64,000 nucleotides of DNA from Aporrectodea caliginosa (GCA_020284085.1 JACEVL010000144.1:820001-884000), one strand, 5' to 3'; positions 12,600-26,550 are shown, counted from the stretch's first letter. Notes: generated from the letters alone by a model not told the origin. Made by a program: numbers and translations.

Positions 12600-14084
12600 A
12601 AGATACATTCTTACTTGATGTCATTGTCATATTCCTTCGGCCATTTAGAGATTCTTTATTTTAGACTTCTAAAAAAAACTTTAAAAAGGTGTCTAGCAAC
12701 GCTATATATAAAGCAGCAGCTGTTTTCTTAATGGATCACAACGAATGCGCGTCACTAGACACGGGTAAAGTTAAGGTCGACGTTGATGGCTCCGAAAGTC
12801 AGAAGAAAGTGAAGATGTCACAAAACAGTATCTAATACGAATCTTATTTTAGACACCTTTGAAAAGGTGACTGGCGGCGCTATATATTCCACAGCTGCCG
12901 TTTTGCCGATAGGTGATTTAAATCGAAAATAAATATGTATTCCATTGTCATGCTTCTTCAATATAATTATGAAGTCTATATTTAGGTTAACTTTCGACAG
13001 ATAGACTCGCCTACATAACAGAAGCAATAGAAAAGGGAGACACTGAAAAGAGAAAGACTGACACACAGAAAGACAGACAGGCATGCAGTCAGTCAGACAG
13101 ACAGACAAAACATTACTCGTCTGTGTTTTTTTTCTGTAGTCGAAGGTGAAACCTTGGCTGTTAGACAATCCTTTTGATTTTGCTATAAAAAGCCGATTGT
13201 TTCCCGGAAGCTTGTTATTTCAAAACAGAATTAGCTTACCATATATCATCATATTCGTTTATTTAACACAAAACTGTCGACAAAACGCAACAGAATACAT
13301 GAGTTATTGAGAGAGGCAGTTTTTCATCTAATAGACGTTTTTGAAAAGCAACACGATAGAAATGTCGAAACTACGAATCCGTAGGCCTACATGAAACAAT
13401 CCTATCTGCTTGTCTGAATACGATGCACCACCTAAATCGCTAAAATGGTAGAGGATACGAAGAACCCTACACGATGTTCCAAAAATGAGAATCCAATTAC
13501 TGTAGACCGCGGTTTTGTTTCGAAATGGTTGACAATAAAATTCCAGTTGGATGGGTTGTGTCCGTTGCAACATACTTATCCTTTGACAGCTCAACAATTT
13601 ATATTGTATTATCAATGCATTCTACTAATTCATACTGTCCGTCTTTGTTGCACCCCGTGAAATGACATGTCGCACCCCCTATCCCTGGGCAAGACGAAAA
13701 TCACGAAACACGGAATTCACGGAGACCGTGAATATTGGCGTTTACCGTGATTTGCCGTGATTTTTCACAAATGCTGCACTTTTGTGTCGAAATTCATTAA
13801 TTTCTTAGGTTAAACATAACAAATTGGACCTAAACGGCTGCCGTTATCATGAACAATAAACTTACCAAGAACGAAGGCATTTTTAGACAACTTCCAGATA
13901 GCGCCAAAAGTAAATTAAAGTAAATTAAACCATTGACAACTCTCTATTTATTCCCAGATCTTTATATAAAAATATTTACTAGTTTATTCTAAAATTTTCT
14001 AATTAACTGTAATTATCCATTATCACTCATGTAAGCATTTCTTCGTTTTTGTCAGATTCTTTTTTCTCAATAAACGAACATATA

Positions 14085-14144
<60 letters not shown>

Positions 14145-14700
14145 ATCTGACTCAGAGCCGTGACACCGTTAATATTTACTTACTGATTAAGTGAAACACT
14201 GTCTGCGCTGACATATATAAAGTCGTGAGCAAATCATTGGAATCAACGATTTATGAAATGAATATGACTTTGATTTGGTGCCATGAAATCGAGGTGAATA
14301 TGGCAATTTTTTTAAAATATGTCGTAAGTTTTTCACTTTTTGACCATGGTCTAGCCATACTTTTTCACACCAAATGATTTGTGACGCTTAGACACCTCTT
14401 TTAGGTGTCTTAGCTTCCTTAGAAATAAGTTACATGCAAAAACACAACAGTGTTGAATGGGAAAATTGTCTTCATTGATGTCGTTAAAATTTTGGAATGA
14501 ATAAAACAGCAGTGCTGAATTAAAGAGATTGCTCGGTTGGTCGTCGTTGAGAAAGTTGTGTCTCGGAGAATTCTTCGTCAGAGATTTATGTAGCGCCTTT
14601 CCAAGAGAATCTCACCAGAGGCGCTATCGAACTAACTACGGAACACCGGTATTAGTGGAGGAATAATTGTTAGAAGAAATTCGACTCAACACATTAGAAG
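12600..14700. repeat. Composite interspersed repeat, copy 1
   Basis: Shares ordered blocks with ~18500-21930 and ~26100-29000: TTAGAGATTCTT, GACACCTTTGAAAAGGTG, TTCCATTGTCATGCTTCTTC, ACTCGCCTACATAACAGAAG, CTTGGCTGTTAGACAATCC, and TTTCGAAATGGTTGACAATA. Includes (TA)n at 14080-14142. Non-coding. Confidence 0.65.
13567..13690. mobile_element. Fragment related to hAT-like MITE 3
   Basis: Matches the right half of the 31783-32138 MITE (CATACTTATCCT, TGAAATGACATGTCGCACCC). Terminal repeats are lost. Confidence 0.6.
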
Positions 14701-15041
14701 GAAGCAAATATCAAAAGTCCCCATAAATCCATGCTGTGCTCAAGCTGCCATCCTTAAAAATGGCGGCCAAAATTCGGTTTTTCGGCAGAAACTTGAGAAC
14801 CGTCACAGCTATTAATAAACGCAAAAGGCAAAAATAATCTTCATTAAAAGACGAAGAAGTTTTTTATTTAACTTTTGTTTGTAGGATGTAAAATGAAAAT
14901 GTTACACAGGATTAAGTAATTATAATTATGCGACAATTGCGACATACAACGCGCAAATAGGTTTTATGGCTAGAAAAACAAATAATGTGCTGCGAATAAT
15001 GATTTAAAATCAAATCACTGACGAAAATATCAAAAGTTTCC

Positions 15042-15136
<95 letters not shown>
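15042..15136. repeat. (AAT)n microsatellite
   Basis: About 95 bp of pure AAT directly at the 3' end of a reverse-oriented LINE. Confidence 0.95.
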
Positions 15137-15138
<2 letters not shown>

Positions 15139-15830
15139 GACGGTTTATTAGCGCCGTAGAACAGCCGAGGCCGAAGAAGAGGGTGCTGTACATGAGTTCA
15201 TAGAATCAATAACGGTTACATGAAATTTTAAGAAAGATAGGTCTTGAGCTGTGATCAAAATGTTTTCAGAGATGGTGCATTCTTCGCATGATCAGGAAGA
15301 TTGTTACATGCAGATAAGAAACAGAAGACGAAACCTTGTATACTATAGAAGACTGTGAGACTTGTAGTTGATTTTCAGATGAGGATTGTAGCCAACATCT
15401 GTTCCGGTTGTCTTTTACCCGAATGCAGAAGCCTGAGTTGTAGTCTGGCATAAGATCATTCAGTGCTTTGTAGATTATGAAGCACAGTTTGTAGGTAATC
15501 CGCATAGGAACACGCAACCAGTTTAGAATGTTTCGCTGCACAGGGTCAGCATAATGTTCGGATCGTATTGATCCATAGGCCTATAGGCTAATAGACGTGC
15601 AGCAGAGTTAGGCAGCGACTTGTATCTATTTTAGCTGACAAGTCGACAGATCCGCCAGTAGGCTGTTGCAGTAGTTAACCTGGATGGCGGCTGAGGTTGG
15701 AATGAATCTGTGGATGGTTTTAACACGACTTGATTGGTTAAAACACAGCCACGGACGAGTTGACTCACATGGGCTGTCGGGATCATGCAGCTGTCAAAGT
15801 GGACTCCACAGTTGGTCAATGCATGTCACT
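15137..15830 (-). mobile_element. LINE 3' fragment (RT tail)
   Basis: Minus strand: VNYCNSLLADLS, then RNILNWLRVPMRITYKLCFI and YKALNDLMPDY, the C-terminal RT tail. Its 3' end abuts (AAT)n. Confidence 0.75.
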
Positions 15831-17345
15831 TGAGTTTGTGCACGTGAAAGGAGTCGACCGATAAACTCTCTGTTTTCTAATGACGACACTAACTATAACC
15901 ATGACCCTAACCGACCCTCACGACGCCTAATCTGACCATAAAAGACCCTCAAGAATCCTTACCTGACCCTAACCGACCCTCAAGATATCCGCCATTTCAA
16001 ATTAGAAGGGAAGTGAGCAAGTTCACGTGACATGCTTTAATTATTACGCCACGGGCGTGAATGTATTACTGGGGGTCCACTAACGCCCGGGACGTTAACG
16101 TTCTCAATAATGTGAAAATATGTTTCGTAAAGAAAGAAAGAGTTCCAGCATCGGAGAAACAAACATTAGTATTCGGTTCCAAGGAACATCTATACGTAGC
16201 AACAAATTTCAAACGCAGACTTCAATTGAATGGTGATGTTTAACACCTCTTTTAAGTTTCTTAATCTGACTATAAATTGTATTTCCTTAGACGTTCAACA
16301 CCTTTTCTAAGCGTCTTAATCTGCTCATAAATACTGTTTGCCAAGAAGCATATGTATCTTGAATTTATAGTCTAGTCCGGCCTGCTTTCCAGTGATTGGG
16401 ATCTCCTACTTGCCAATGACTCAAAGTATGATTCGAAGTACTTTCGCTCCGTAACATTAACATTTGCGAAGACTGTCAAAGGAATTATCGAAGAAATTTC
16501 TCACATCCTTAACAGATCCGGATATATCGTTACCTTCATCTGTACCTTCAGTTTCTTTGATGTTTTCGGTGTTTTCTGCAGTGCGTTTGTAGACGGCTCA
16601 ATGATGCAAATACTTACTTACCTACTCACTTATATTCAGCCAAACCGGCTTGCAAAGAATTAGCTTAACAGGCTGATGACAAGGTTTCTTGAGTTTCAGT
16701 TGTGCGTTTGATTTATCTTCTTCTGTGATGTTCTTTCTCATCAGCAAATCGCCTGAATTCAGTAACTGGATGACGTGTCGAGAGGTCGTTTCCCCTTGTT
16801 TTTTTCCTTTCGGATTTAATTGCGAAAATTAACTCAGATAAATTCAATATCACAAAACACCACAGTATGATTTTCCCGCAAAAAGGTGCTTAAATATCTT
16901 TCTCACATCTACAGTTAAGCTAAGACTTTCGCTTATTTCTTCGCATTTTGGACTATTTGCGCAAATATTGTCTGAAAATGATGAATCCTTAAAATCCATA
17001 AAGTTTCCAACACTCAATTTCCAAAATTATTGACAATTAAAACTGTCGATTTACTGACCATTTTAACTGACCAAACTCATCCTATCAACATCTACTCGCC
17101 ATTAGAGAAAGCCTACTGGAATTAAAGATCAATTACAGGTTTTTGTATATAACTTATTTATAAGCACGCAAAGACACTTAAAAGAGGTGTATAAGCGTCA
17201 CGATTCATTTGGCGTGAAAATGGTTGTGTATCTCTTTGCACGCATTTACCCACAGATGTCGCCACGATCCAATTTTTACACCGAATGTCAAACAAAGTGT
17301 TTATTGTCTAGAACCAATCGTTTTACTCCGAAAGCGTTTGCTGTC
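15815..17345. repeat. Long interspersed repeat, copy 3 (without MITEs)
   Basis: Colinear with copy 2 and carries the unoccupied sites corresponding to both MITEs (TGAATTTA at 16360, AGCCAAAC at 16638). Ends near GACACTTAAAAGAGGTG and CACAGATGTCGCCACGATCC. Confidence 0.75.
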
Positions 17346-17850
17346 ATTCATTCATTCACTTCAGAGATTTATGTAGCGCCCCTTGAGATTATCTACTAAG
17401 GAGCGCTCCCGACTCAACTTGCTAGAGAAAGCAGTCTTCAGGTTTGACTAGAACGTGGCCGCAATGGCTCTAAGTCTAAGCATTAGGCTGTGTGCCACAG
17501 GGACACCATTCCAGATTGCATGACCAGTAACAGAAAAAAGCACAGCGATGCATAATAGAAGTCCGCTACCGGGAGACAAGAAGCTCAGCCTGCCTAGCAG
17601 AAGAGCTCCTGTAAGAAAACAGAGGCCACACCCGCGAGACAGCGCTAAACCAAGGCAGAGGTCCGCAACATGGAAGCTCAGCAGTGATCGACCCCTCATA
17701 ATAGAGTAGGCATCCATGATATCTGCGACATGAGCTTCTTCCACTGCTGGAAGCGATTGAAGACCATTCTGGTGAGCCATGGTCCTGTGTAATCAGGTCG
17801 CAAGCTTCTCCGACGAAATTTCCTGAAGAGGCGCTATATAAATCAGAAAT
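17345..17850 (-). mobile_element. LINE 3' fragment
   Basis: Reverse orientation; contains the 3' signature (AAGAGGCGCTATATAAAT on plus at 17826 and GAGCGCTCCCGACTCAAC at 17401) and degenerate RT tail (QAELLVSR). Two nested tails are likely. Confidence 0.65.
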
Positions 17851-17948
17851 TTCAATTGCAGTTACAAACGTTTTCACATTCATACATTTGTGCACTCGTA
17901 GGCATTCATACATCCATAAATACATACGCGTTCACATTAATGGGTAAT

Positions 17949-17949
17949 T

Positions 17950-18043
<94 letters not shown>
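17949..18043. repeat. (CA)n microsatellite
   Basis: About 95 bp of pure CA. Confidence 0.95.
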
Positions 18044-18046
<3 letters not shown>

Positions 18047-18077
18047 AATTATATATATTTAAGGTAAGATAAATTGT

Positions 18078-18400
18078 GTGGAATTAGGACATCGTTACAC
18101 TCTGCATCAGTCATCTTATAAGACTTCAAAAGAAAGAAAACTTATTTACTTCGGACACATCATGAGAAGAGAGGGAATATGCTTGGAGAAAGACATCATG
18201 CAGGGCACAATGCCGGGAAATCGGAAAAGAGGAAGACCGAGAACAAACTGGTTGGGCAACATAAAGGAATGGACTGGACTGACAATGGAGGAATTGATAA
18301 GACTGACGGAAGACAGGAGACGCTGGAGGAATATTGTTCATGATGCGGCCGACCCTCGAAACGAGGATGGCTGAGAACAGAACAGAACAGCATAAACAAT
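18078..18400 (+). mobile_element. LINE ORF2 C-terminus
   Basis: Open 98-codon frame with LIYFGHIMRREGICLEKDIM, NRKRGRPRTNWLGNIKEW and RRRWRNIVHDAADPRNEDG, the diagnostic C-terminus of endonuclease-reverse transcriptase polyproteins of non-LTR elements, followed by (GAACA)n and polymorphic tail. Intact stop, truncated 5'. A different LINE lineage from the HWLP type. Confidence 0.85.
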
Positions 18401-20250
18401 ACATAAACATACATTAAACACAGAAATGCATGCGAACTTAATACACTTTGGCTTCTTGATAAAATAACAACCACGCAACGTGAACGCCCTATTTGTCGAA
18501 TTGTAATATTATTATCGTCTGCTCTAACGGCAAAGGCGGGGTTCTTTATGCGTCGCAGGCCTTGAATTTATTATTTCTATCTACTACTGTAACAGGGTCA
18601 ATGCTTTTATAATGCACATCGATGGTCTTCCCTTGATGTCACTATCATATTCCTTCTGGCATTTAGAGATGATAGAAAATTTAATTCAACGGCACTGACC
18701 GTCATAAGTGTCTCCAAATAGTTGCTAAGCGATGCTTATTATAGACACCTTTTAAACGGTGCCTGACGACGCTATAATAACTTATGCCGCGGCAAATTAA
18801 TCGAGATGTGCTCCAAATTTGAGGTAAATTAAAGGTCGACGTTGACGGCTCTGGCAGTCAGAAGCCATCGCAAAATCAGTGGCTAATACGAAACTTATTT
18901 TAGACACCTTTAAAACGATGTCTGTCGATGCTATATTAATTTCAGCAGCTGCAGTTCTATAATACATATTACATGTGGTGTGGTTTGGTTATTATATCAC
19001 AGTAGATATTATGTTGCATAATACTGTAGTACTGTGTTGCAATGCAGATTATTGAAATATTCATAAACTACTTCTTATCAACTGTTGATTATTGAATATG
19101 TTATGTCAAAATAACAAGAACTGATGTGAGAAAATTTTAAATATTACCTATTGGTAAATGAATTTCTGTTATTACCATATTATTGTTATTCAACTTTGGT
19201 TCCTCAATATAAGATATGATTTGGTTTGGTTACTGTATTACAATAGCTACTATGTTGCATAATATTCAGTAATGTGTTATAATAAGAGATCTGTGATTAT
19301 AATTTTAATGTATTGAAACTATACTTTAAACAATTATTATAATACATGTATGCTATGTTATTGAATGAACTTTTATTACATGTATAGTATGTTAGATACA
19401 TGAACAGTTTAAAAGAGTACTTAGTAAATTTTGTATATGGATCAATTGCTGCATAGTTACATAACATTGTTTAATTTGCATGGAATCTTTTGTCAGAATA
19501 TAGAAATCATAGACAGAATAAGATGAACTACCTTATGTTACAAAAATATTGAATATAGTGAAATTGTAAAGCTCTGTTTGACACATTTGATGGTGTCATA
19601 CGGAATTACGGATGCTGTAAGTTTCTTGTAATCATTGAATTTATTGTATCTTTCCTGTATTGTCGTCAACGGCCTTTGATGTCATAGGACGACGTTAAAC
19701 GTTGGATTAAATAAAAATAAAGTTCTATAGATAGGTGCTACTCATGTTCCAAAATAACTGTGCATTCCATTGTCATGCTTCTTCAATAGAAGAAGTCTTT
19801 ATTTAGGTGAATTTTCCCCAATTTTGTTCTAGAGATTTATAAATTCTTTTCACCTACTAAGATACATGAATTTATTATTTTTATCTACTTCATGGCAAAT
19901 GCTTTAATAATGAAGACCCTTGATCTTACTATCATTTTTCTGACAAGATTTGTTGAAAAAGCGCTATACAGACAAGCAATAACAATTGCAAGTCATTCAA
20001 ACGTATTCACACATTCATACATACAAGCATTCGTACATACATAAATACATACGCATTTACATTCATGCATAAATGCACACGTGCATGATATTCATACATC
20101 CATCACAACGCATAAACAAACATACACTGTTGCAGTACTGTAACAGTAGACAGATAATACATAAAACTTAATACACTTTTGCTTCTTGAAATATCAATGC
20201 GAGCTATCTAGCCATTGAATTATCGTCTGCTCTTTCAGCCGAAACGGATA
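18401..20250. repeat. Composite repeat copy 2, left part; no gene
   Basis: Blocks shared with 12.6 and 26.1 kb (ATTTAGAGATGATAG, GACACCTTTTAAACGGTG, GTCATGCTTCTTCAATAGAA). 18960-19600 is AT-rich with internal near-repeats of ATGTTGCATAATA. No exon supported. Confidence 0.55.
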
Positions 20251-20253
20251 TCA

Positions 20254-20329
<76 letters not shown>

Positions 20330-20345
20330 TACATACATACATACA
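20254..20345. repeat. (CA)n then (ATAC)n microsatellite
   Basis: CA repeat to 20325, then ATAC to 20345, grading into 20346-20830 degenerate ACAGACAG repeats. Confidence 0.95.
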
Positions 20346-20830
20346 GACAGACAGACAAGCAGTCAGACATCACATACATACAGACAGACATAAGCACACA
20401 TATACACAGACAGACAAACAGACACAAAGACAGACACACAGATAGATCAACAAACAGACAGACACGCACATACAGACTGACAGACAAACATGAACACACA
20501 TATACACAGACAGACAAGCAGACACACAGGCAGACATACAGACAGATGCACAAACACATATGCAGACAGACACAGACAGGCACACACAGACAGACACAGG
20601 AACATCGACGCACACACAGACACGTAGACGCACAGACAGACGAAACCTTGCTGACAGATACAAGAGGCACTCGCGCAAAAACACCATACAGAGAGACAAA
20701 CAGGACGACAGACAGACAGACGACAGATAGACACACCTACAATACAGAAGCAATAAAAACGGGAGACACCGAAATGCAAAAGATAGACAGACAGACACGC
20801 AGATTGACAGATAGAGAGACAAAACATTAC
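20346..20830. repeat. Degenerate (ACAG)n minisatellite-like tract
   Basis: CAGACAGACA with frequent CACACA and ACATAC interruptions; same kind of tract at 27043-27670. Long CVCLSVC frames on the minus strand are artefacts. Confidence 0.9.
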
Positions 20831-20877
20831 TCGTCTATGTTTTCACCAACTCAACACAGCTGTCGAAACTGCGAATC

Positions 20878-21660
20878 CATACATTCATTCATTCATTCAG
20901 AGCATTTATATAGCGCCCTTCAAGAAACTACTCAGGAGCGCTCCCGGCCCAGCCACGACTAAAGAAAAAGACTTGAGGACTTGTAGAACCCTGTCAGATG
21001 GCTTACAAGTAAAAACGGAGCTTAAGTGGTAGGTCATTCCAAATGGAAGGGCCAACAACCGAGAAAAGCACGGCGCTGCCTAATAGCCAAGCGAGTCCGT
21101 GGAACAAGGAACTCACCCCTCGTCGCAGAGCGAAGCACCCGACGCGCTGGAACATCAGACACTGGGCGGCATAGATCACGTAAGTAAGATGGAGCGCAGC
21201 CAAGAACACAGCGAGAAACAAGAGCAGCAATGCGATATGAGATACGCTGAGACACAGGCAGCCAATGCAACACATCACGCATGTATGCAGAGACAGGAGA
21301 GTACTTAGGAAGCCGTCCAATAAGCCGAGCAGCCGAGCGTAGAACTCGATCTAGTCGCCCCAAAACACCAAGGGGAAGGCCAGCAAGTAGTGAGGAACAG
21401 TGGTCAATTCGACTAGTAACAAAGGCATGAACAAGGACCACAACTGCATCATGAGAGAGAGAGCGAGAGACCACTCGAAGCTGACGAAGCTGATAATAAC
21501 AACTCCGTGCAATTGAGTTCACATGTTGAGATAAAGTAAGCTCGGAGTCAAGAGAAAGTCCCAGATCACGAACTGTGAGGGAAAAGGTTATGCGAGGAAA
21601 GAGCAGGGTAAGTTGAGGAAAGTCGATACCTGAAGTTGTCTACGGCTACCCAGCCAAATG
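20878..21660 (-). mobile_element. LINE 3' third (RT C-terminal domain)
   Basis: Longest LINE tail of this type here: minus-strand ARSCYYQLRQLRVVSRSLSH, SRIDHCSSLLAGLPLGVL, VLHWLPVSQRISYRIAALV and FLVPRTRLAIRQRRAF, in near-continuous frame from about 21522 to 21034. 3' end near 20878 carries the AGCGCCC and GAGCGCTCCCGGCCCAG signature. CR1/L2-group by motif style. Confidence 0.85.
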
Positions 21661-22188
21661 AGCTGTGTTTTAGAGGGATTTAAGAGTAGCATGTAACAAT
21701 CTTTACCTGTGCAACCGAATACGATTTATAAGCACATAAATCGCTAAAATGATAGAGGATTATGAAGCCTACAAGATGTTCCAAAAACGCGAATTCATGT
21801 AGGCCGGGGTTTAGTTTCGAAATGGTTGGCAATAAAATTGCAGTTGGACGGTTTGTCTTCGTTGCATCTGAATATGATAAGAATGGAAGAATGGGCTGGA
21901 ATGTAAATGTAGCGTTTTTATATAGCGACCGCATATGGCCTGCATCCTGCTCCTTTTTTCAGTGAATTCATCGTGTGAGATCATTCAACACCGCCGCCAG
22001 TTCAAATGGGTGCCATGCCATTTAAAGTCTCCATGCACGGACTGTGCTAGACCAAGATTACATAAGACCACAATCGAATATGACGGCAGGCACGGAAAGT
22101 AGAAGGAAGCTTATGTCGAAGATCGCTTTGAATCTAGTTCCGGAATGAGGGTCCGACCACTACGAAACTTGCATTTGGGTAGTACGCG

Positions 22189-22335
22189 ATGGGAATACGA
22201 CCAGATAATTATGACGAAGTCGTTCAACGAAGACTCCGATGGTTTGGACAAGTAGAGAGATTGCCAGTTGAAAGAATACCACACAATGCAGTACACGCAA
22301 GATTCGAAGGAAAAAGAAACAAAGACAGGCCAAGG
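22189..22335 (+). mobile_element. LINE ORF2 C-terminal fragment cut by microsatellite
   Basis: Reads RRLRWFGQVERLPVERIPHN then FEGKRNKDRPRL, homologous to the C-terminal GRPR region of non-LTR polyproteins. Sequence turns into (ATAC)n exactly after RPRL. Confidence 0.75.
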
Positions 22336-22339
22336 CTAT

Positions 22340-22591
22340 ACATACATACATGCAAACACATACATACATACATACATACATACATACATACATACATACA
22401 TGCATACAAACATACATACATACATACATACATACATGCACATGCAATGGTGTCCATACATACGTTATCGCCTTTACATACATACATACATGTTATTACA
22501 TACATACATACATTGATACATACATACATACATACATATGATTTTGTTTACATACATACATTTTACATTGATTGATTGATTGATACATACA

Positions 22592-22623
<32 letters not shown>

Positions 22624-22775
22624 CATACATACATACATACATACATACATACATACATACAAACATACATACAAACAAACATACATACAAACATACATAC
22701 ATACACACATGCAATGTCATACATACACACATACATGCATTCATACATAAATACATGCATACATACATACGTTGC
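22340..22775. repeat. (ATAC)n microsatellite cluster
   Basis: Two long ATAC tracts (22340-22437, 22580-22755) separated by imperfect copies and a (GATT)n patch at 22568. Confidence 0.95.
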
Positions 22776-24116
22776 AGGTTTCATGGTTTACTTCGCTGCC
22801 TATGCCGCTGCATGCGTGAATTGATTGTTCTTTTTAAATTTGGGTCAGTTGTCGAAATTATCCTTAAACCAGTTTCCTTTTAGTGGACTTTGCCTAAAGT
22901 AAAAACTTCATTATACAATCTTTGCGTTGGAGATTGTGGATTTGCATTTGTTCAAATGATCAGAATTCTGCTCAGAGGTCTTTTACTCGAACCGATCTTT
23001 CGCACTCGTTGAAAACTTCACACGTACATGAGAAATGGAAATGAAGCAGCGAAAGTAAAATCTCAGAACATTTTATTATTATTTTTATTTTAACTCATTT
23101 ATTAAGCGCTACAATAACGTTATGAAACTATTGCACTGAATAGTAATTACACACAGACATTCAATAAGATTTTGTGTCCCATGCTTATATAGCCTAGACA
23201 AACAACATTGCAGAGGTGTCTAAAGCGAGCACTTTTGCCAGTCGGCCACCGTTCCCAGACTTATATACCATCGATGAAAATGTTTTAAAGGTGTCTAAGG
23301 ACAGCACATTAACCAATCGGCTACCATGATCCAAAATAACAGACACACAGCGTTCCTTAGAATCTCTATTGACCTGTAGTATAATGTCTAACGCTATGTC
23401 ACCGTCAATTTCAGCCGGTGTTATTTAGCTCATTTTCTACATTATACCTTGACCTGGCAATGGTTGAATCCAAGGTCCCATACATAGGGACAGTTCATTT
23501 ATTGACTTTATGACGCTTACTTTGAACATTTCGTCGATATTACATTATACTGATTGATAACAGATGCGCATGTGTGGAAACAAATTGTATACGGTCTCTG
23601 AGTAAGTAAGTATATCCTTTATTGCATCAGTTGCCAATCGCATTCTTGTTTAGACACCACAATCACCGATAATCTCTAATGCTACATTTTAATGCCTGTT
23701 GTTTTTTAAACTTTGCTGTCTACAGAGTAAAGAGTGCTTTATGCAGACTGGAACTGGATTGGTTGGAGCCAGTGATCTCTATTAATAGTTCCTGGATAGC
23801 TAATGAGTTCTGAAAGTTCGGATTATCGCTCAGTCAGGGCAATATCAGGCTTCTTTGGGGCAAATCCCAGGATTCACTGGGGCAACTCAGGCCAAACAAA
23901 GCCTCGCTGCCCTGACCGGAAGCCGCGTGTGATTCGCCGTTAAAATAGACCAATAGCCGAAGCTTTGTCAATCCAGTAGTAGTGTGTTATTAATACACTT
24001 CAGTGGGTTGGCGCGCTCTACCTAGACACCTTTAAAAGTGTTCAAATTCTTTTATATAAATACATTGATTTTTATTAATCTAACATTAATTTAGCCCTTG
24101 AGTAAATTCACTGACG
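22776..24116. other. No gene seen
   Basis: AT-rich DNA with short copies of the AGGTGTCTAA motif (23213, 23288). No motif-bearing exon. Confidence 0.4.
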
Positions 24117-24640
24117 TCAATACCTTTAAGGCATTTAATAAATTTAAACACCGCCACTACTCTAGCTGTGGAAGTGCCAGTACGAAACAAAAGAAAGGAG
24201 GAGGGCGACACTAATCATCTTTGTTCTGACACAACGCCGATTAAGCGGGTAGCTACCCCCTCAGTGCTGCGGCCAGACTCTCTCTCTAAGGTGGCTCATA
24301 AAGACTTGCGGTAGCAAAATCATCTAGCGCTTCAATTTTATCTCGTTATACAACCACTGCGTTTCGAAAACGATTACAACAAAATTAATTTGCTTACAGC
24401 AAAGCGACGTTGAACGTTCTTTGATATGAAACCATTGACATCTACTGATTGCATATCAACAAGAGTCCATTAACGCTGTGACGACGAGCTGCATTGGTTT
24501 CTCAGTCGCTTTTAGTAAACTCTCGTTATTAAACCGTTAAACACCTCTTTCCAGGCTTTCATTTGACCTCTATGTAAAAGACGAAGTTTGGTGCCGTAGA
24601 CACCTCTTTTAAGGCTTCCATTTATCTTATAAGTAAGGCA
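24117..24640. repeat. Direct repeat, unit 1
   Basis: Shares long blocks with 24948-25400 (GGAGGGCGACACTAATCATC, TTGATATGAAACCATTGACA, AACAAGAGTCCATTAACGC). Also related to 5238-5690. Confidence 0.75.
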
Positions 24641-24947
24641 AAACGATAAGTATAAGAGCTGTAATATGCCAAAAAAATCTTTGTCAGAATATAGAAATCA
24701 TAGACAGAATAAGTCATGAACTACCGTTAAACTGTGGAAAAATATTGAATATAGTGAAATTATAAAGCTCTGTTTGACACATTTGATGGTGTCATACGGA
24801 TGCTATAAGTTTCTTGTAATCATTGAATTGTATGCCTTTACTGTATTGTCGTCAACGGCCTTTGATGTCATAAGACGACGTTAAACGGAGGATTAAATAA
24901 ATAAAATGTTAACGACTTAAAGCTTTAGCCTCGGCAATGAGGGGACG

Positions 24948-25400
24948 AATTCAATACCTTCAAGGCATTTCATAAATTTAAACTCCGCCACTACTCTACC
25001 TCTGGTAGTGCCAGTCCGAATCCTAAAGAAAGGAGGAGGGCGACACTAATCATCTTTGTTCTGACACAAAGCCGTTAAACAGTAGCTACCCACCTCAGTG
25101 ATCTGGGCAGACTCTCTCTCTAAGTAGACTCCTAAAGACTTGTAGTAGCAAGATCATCTAGCGCTTCAATTTTCTGGCTCTAAACAAGGAATGTGTTTCG
25201 AAAATGACTGCAACAAAATTATCTTGCTTACAGCAAGCGACGTTGAACGTGCTTTGATATGAAACCATTGACATCTACTGACTGCAAAACAACAAGAGTC
25301 CATTAACGCAGTCACGATGAGCTGCATTGGTTTCTTTTAGTGCACTCTCGTCGTTAAAGCGTTAAACACCTCTTTTAAGGCGTGTGACCTCTATGTAAAT
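24948..25400. repeat. Direct repeat, unit 2
   Basis: Second unit about 830 bp after the first, same orientation, well conserved. Another short AGGAGGAAGGGCGACGCTAA piece follows at 25470. Confidence 0.75.
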
Positions 25401-26550
25401 TTATTGCAAAAGACGAAGGTAACTCCGCCACTGTTCGCTTTCTGACAGTGCCAGTCCCAAGCCTGGATAATGCAAGGAGGAAGGGCGACGCTAATGGTCA
25501 TTTGAAATAGTCCACACAGCTAGTCGTTCCAAAAGCGATTGAACACAATTCTGCTGGTCCCATGGTCCTGAACTAATCAGGTCGGGAGCAACGGCCGACG
25601 AAATTTCTTGAAGAGGCGCTATATAAATGTGGATTGCAATTACAGCAAGAAATGTATTTGTAAGGTACATACATACATGAACACTAAGTTCTAGCAAAAC
25701 GAGCCTCATTGGCTGTCATAGAATATAGTTTAACATCAAAAACTTATGTTGTGTCATACACACGGTGAAAACTGTTCAAGCAATAATTCAGCAGCGGTCG
25801 TTGAATCGATGGCTACCTTTCAAACAGGTGAGTCAAGGTTAAGGTCGACGTTGGCGGCTCGGGACTGTGAAAAGATGTCACAAAAACAGTAGTTAATACG
25901 AAGCTTTAATTTAGACACCTTTAAAACGGTATCTGTCGACGCTATATATTGATCAACTGCCGGTTAATACGCTATATATACTGATCATTTGCCGTTTAAT
26001 AGATAGGCACCTTTAGAGCTGTAATATGCCCGAAAATAATCTCTGTCGACGGCAACGGCCTATGTTGTCATAAGCTGCCGTTAAACTGTGGATCCTATCC
26101 TATCCTAATAGATACGTGCCACTCTGACTAGCTCCGAGACAGCTGTGCATTCCATAGTCATGCTTCTTCAATAGAAGAAGTCTTTATTTAGGTTAACTTT
26201 CGCCAATATTATTCTGGAGGTTGATCAATTCCTTTCACCAACTAAGATACATGAATTTATTATTTGTATCTACTACGTGGAAAATGCTTTTATAACGAAG
26301 ACCATTGATATCATTATCGCATTTCTGACGACATTTATTGATTAGGTGACTTACGGATAAGCACTTACAATTACAATTGCAAGTGATACAAACGCATTCA
26401 CACACACATACACACAACATTCATGCATACCTAAAAACATACGCATTTACATTCATGCGCAAATGCACACATACATATATACATACATCCATACACAATG
26501 CATAAACATACATAGTCACTTATATACATGCAAATTGTAACACACACAGG

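Noticed and set aside
20251..20830. Cys-rich CVCLSVC frames looking like a cysteine-rich secreted peptide
   Set aside because: Antisense of degenerate ACAG/CA repeats; the same pattern recurs at 27 kb and 35 kb.
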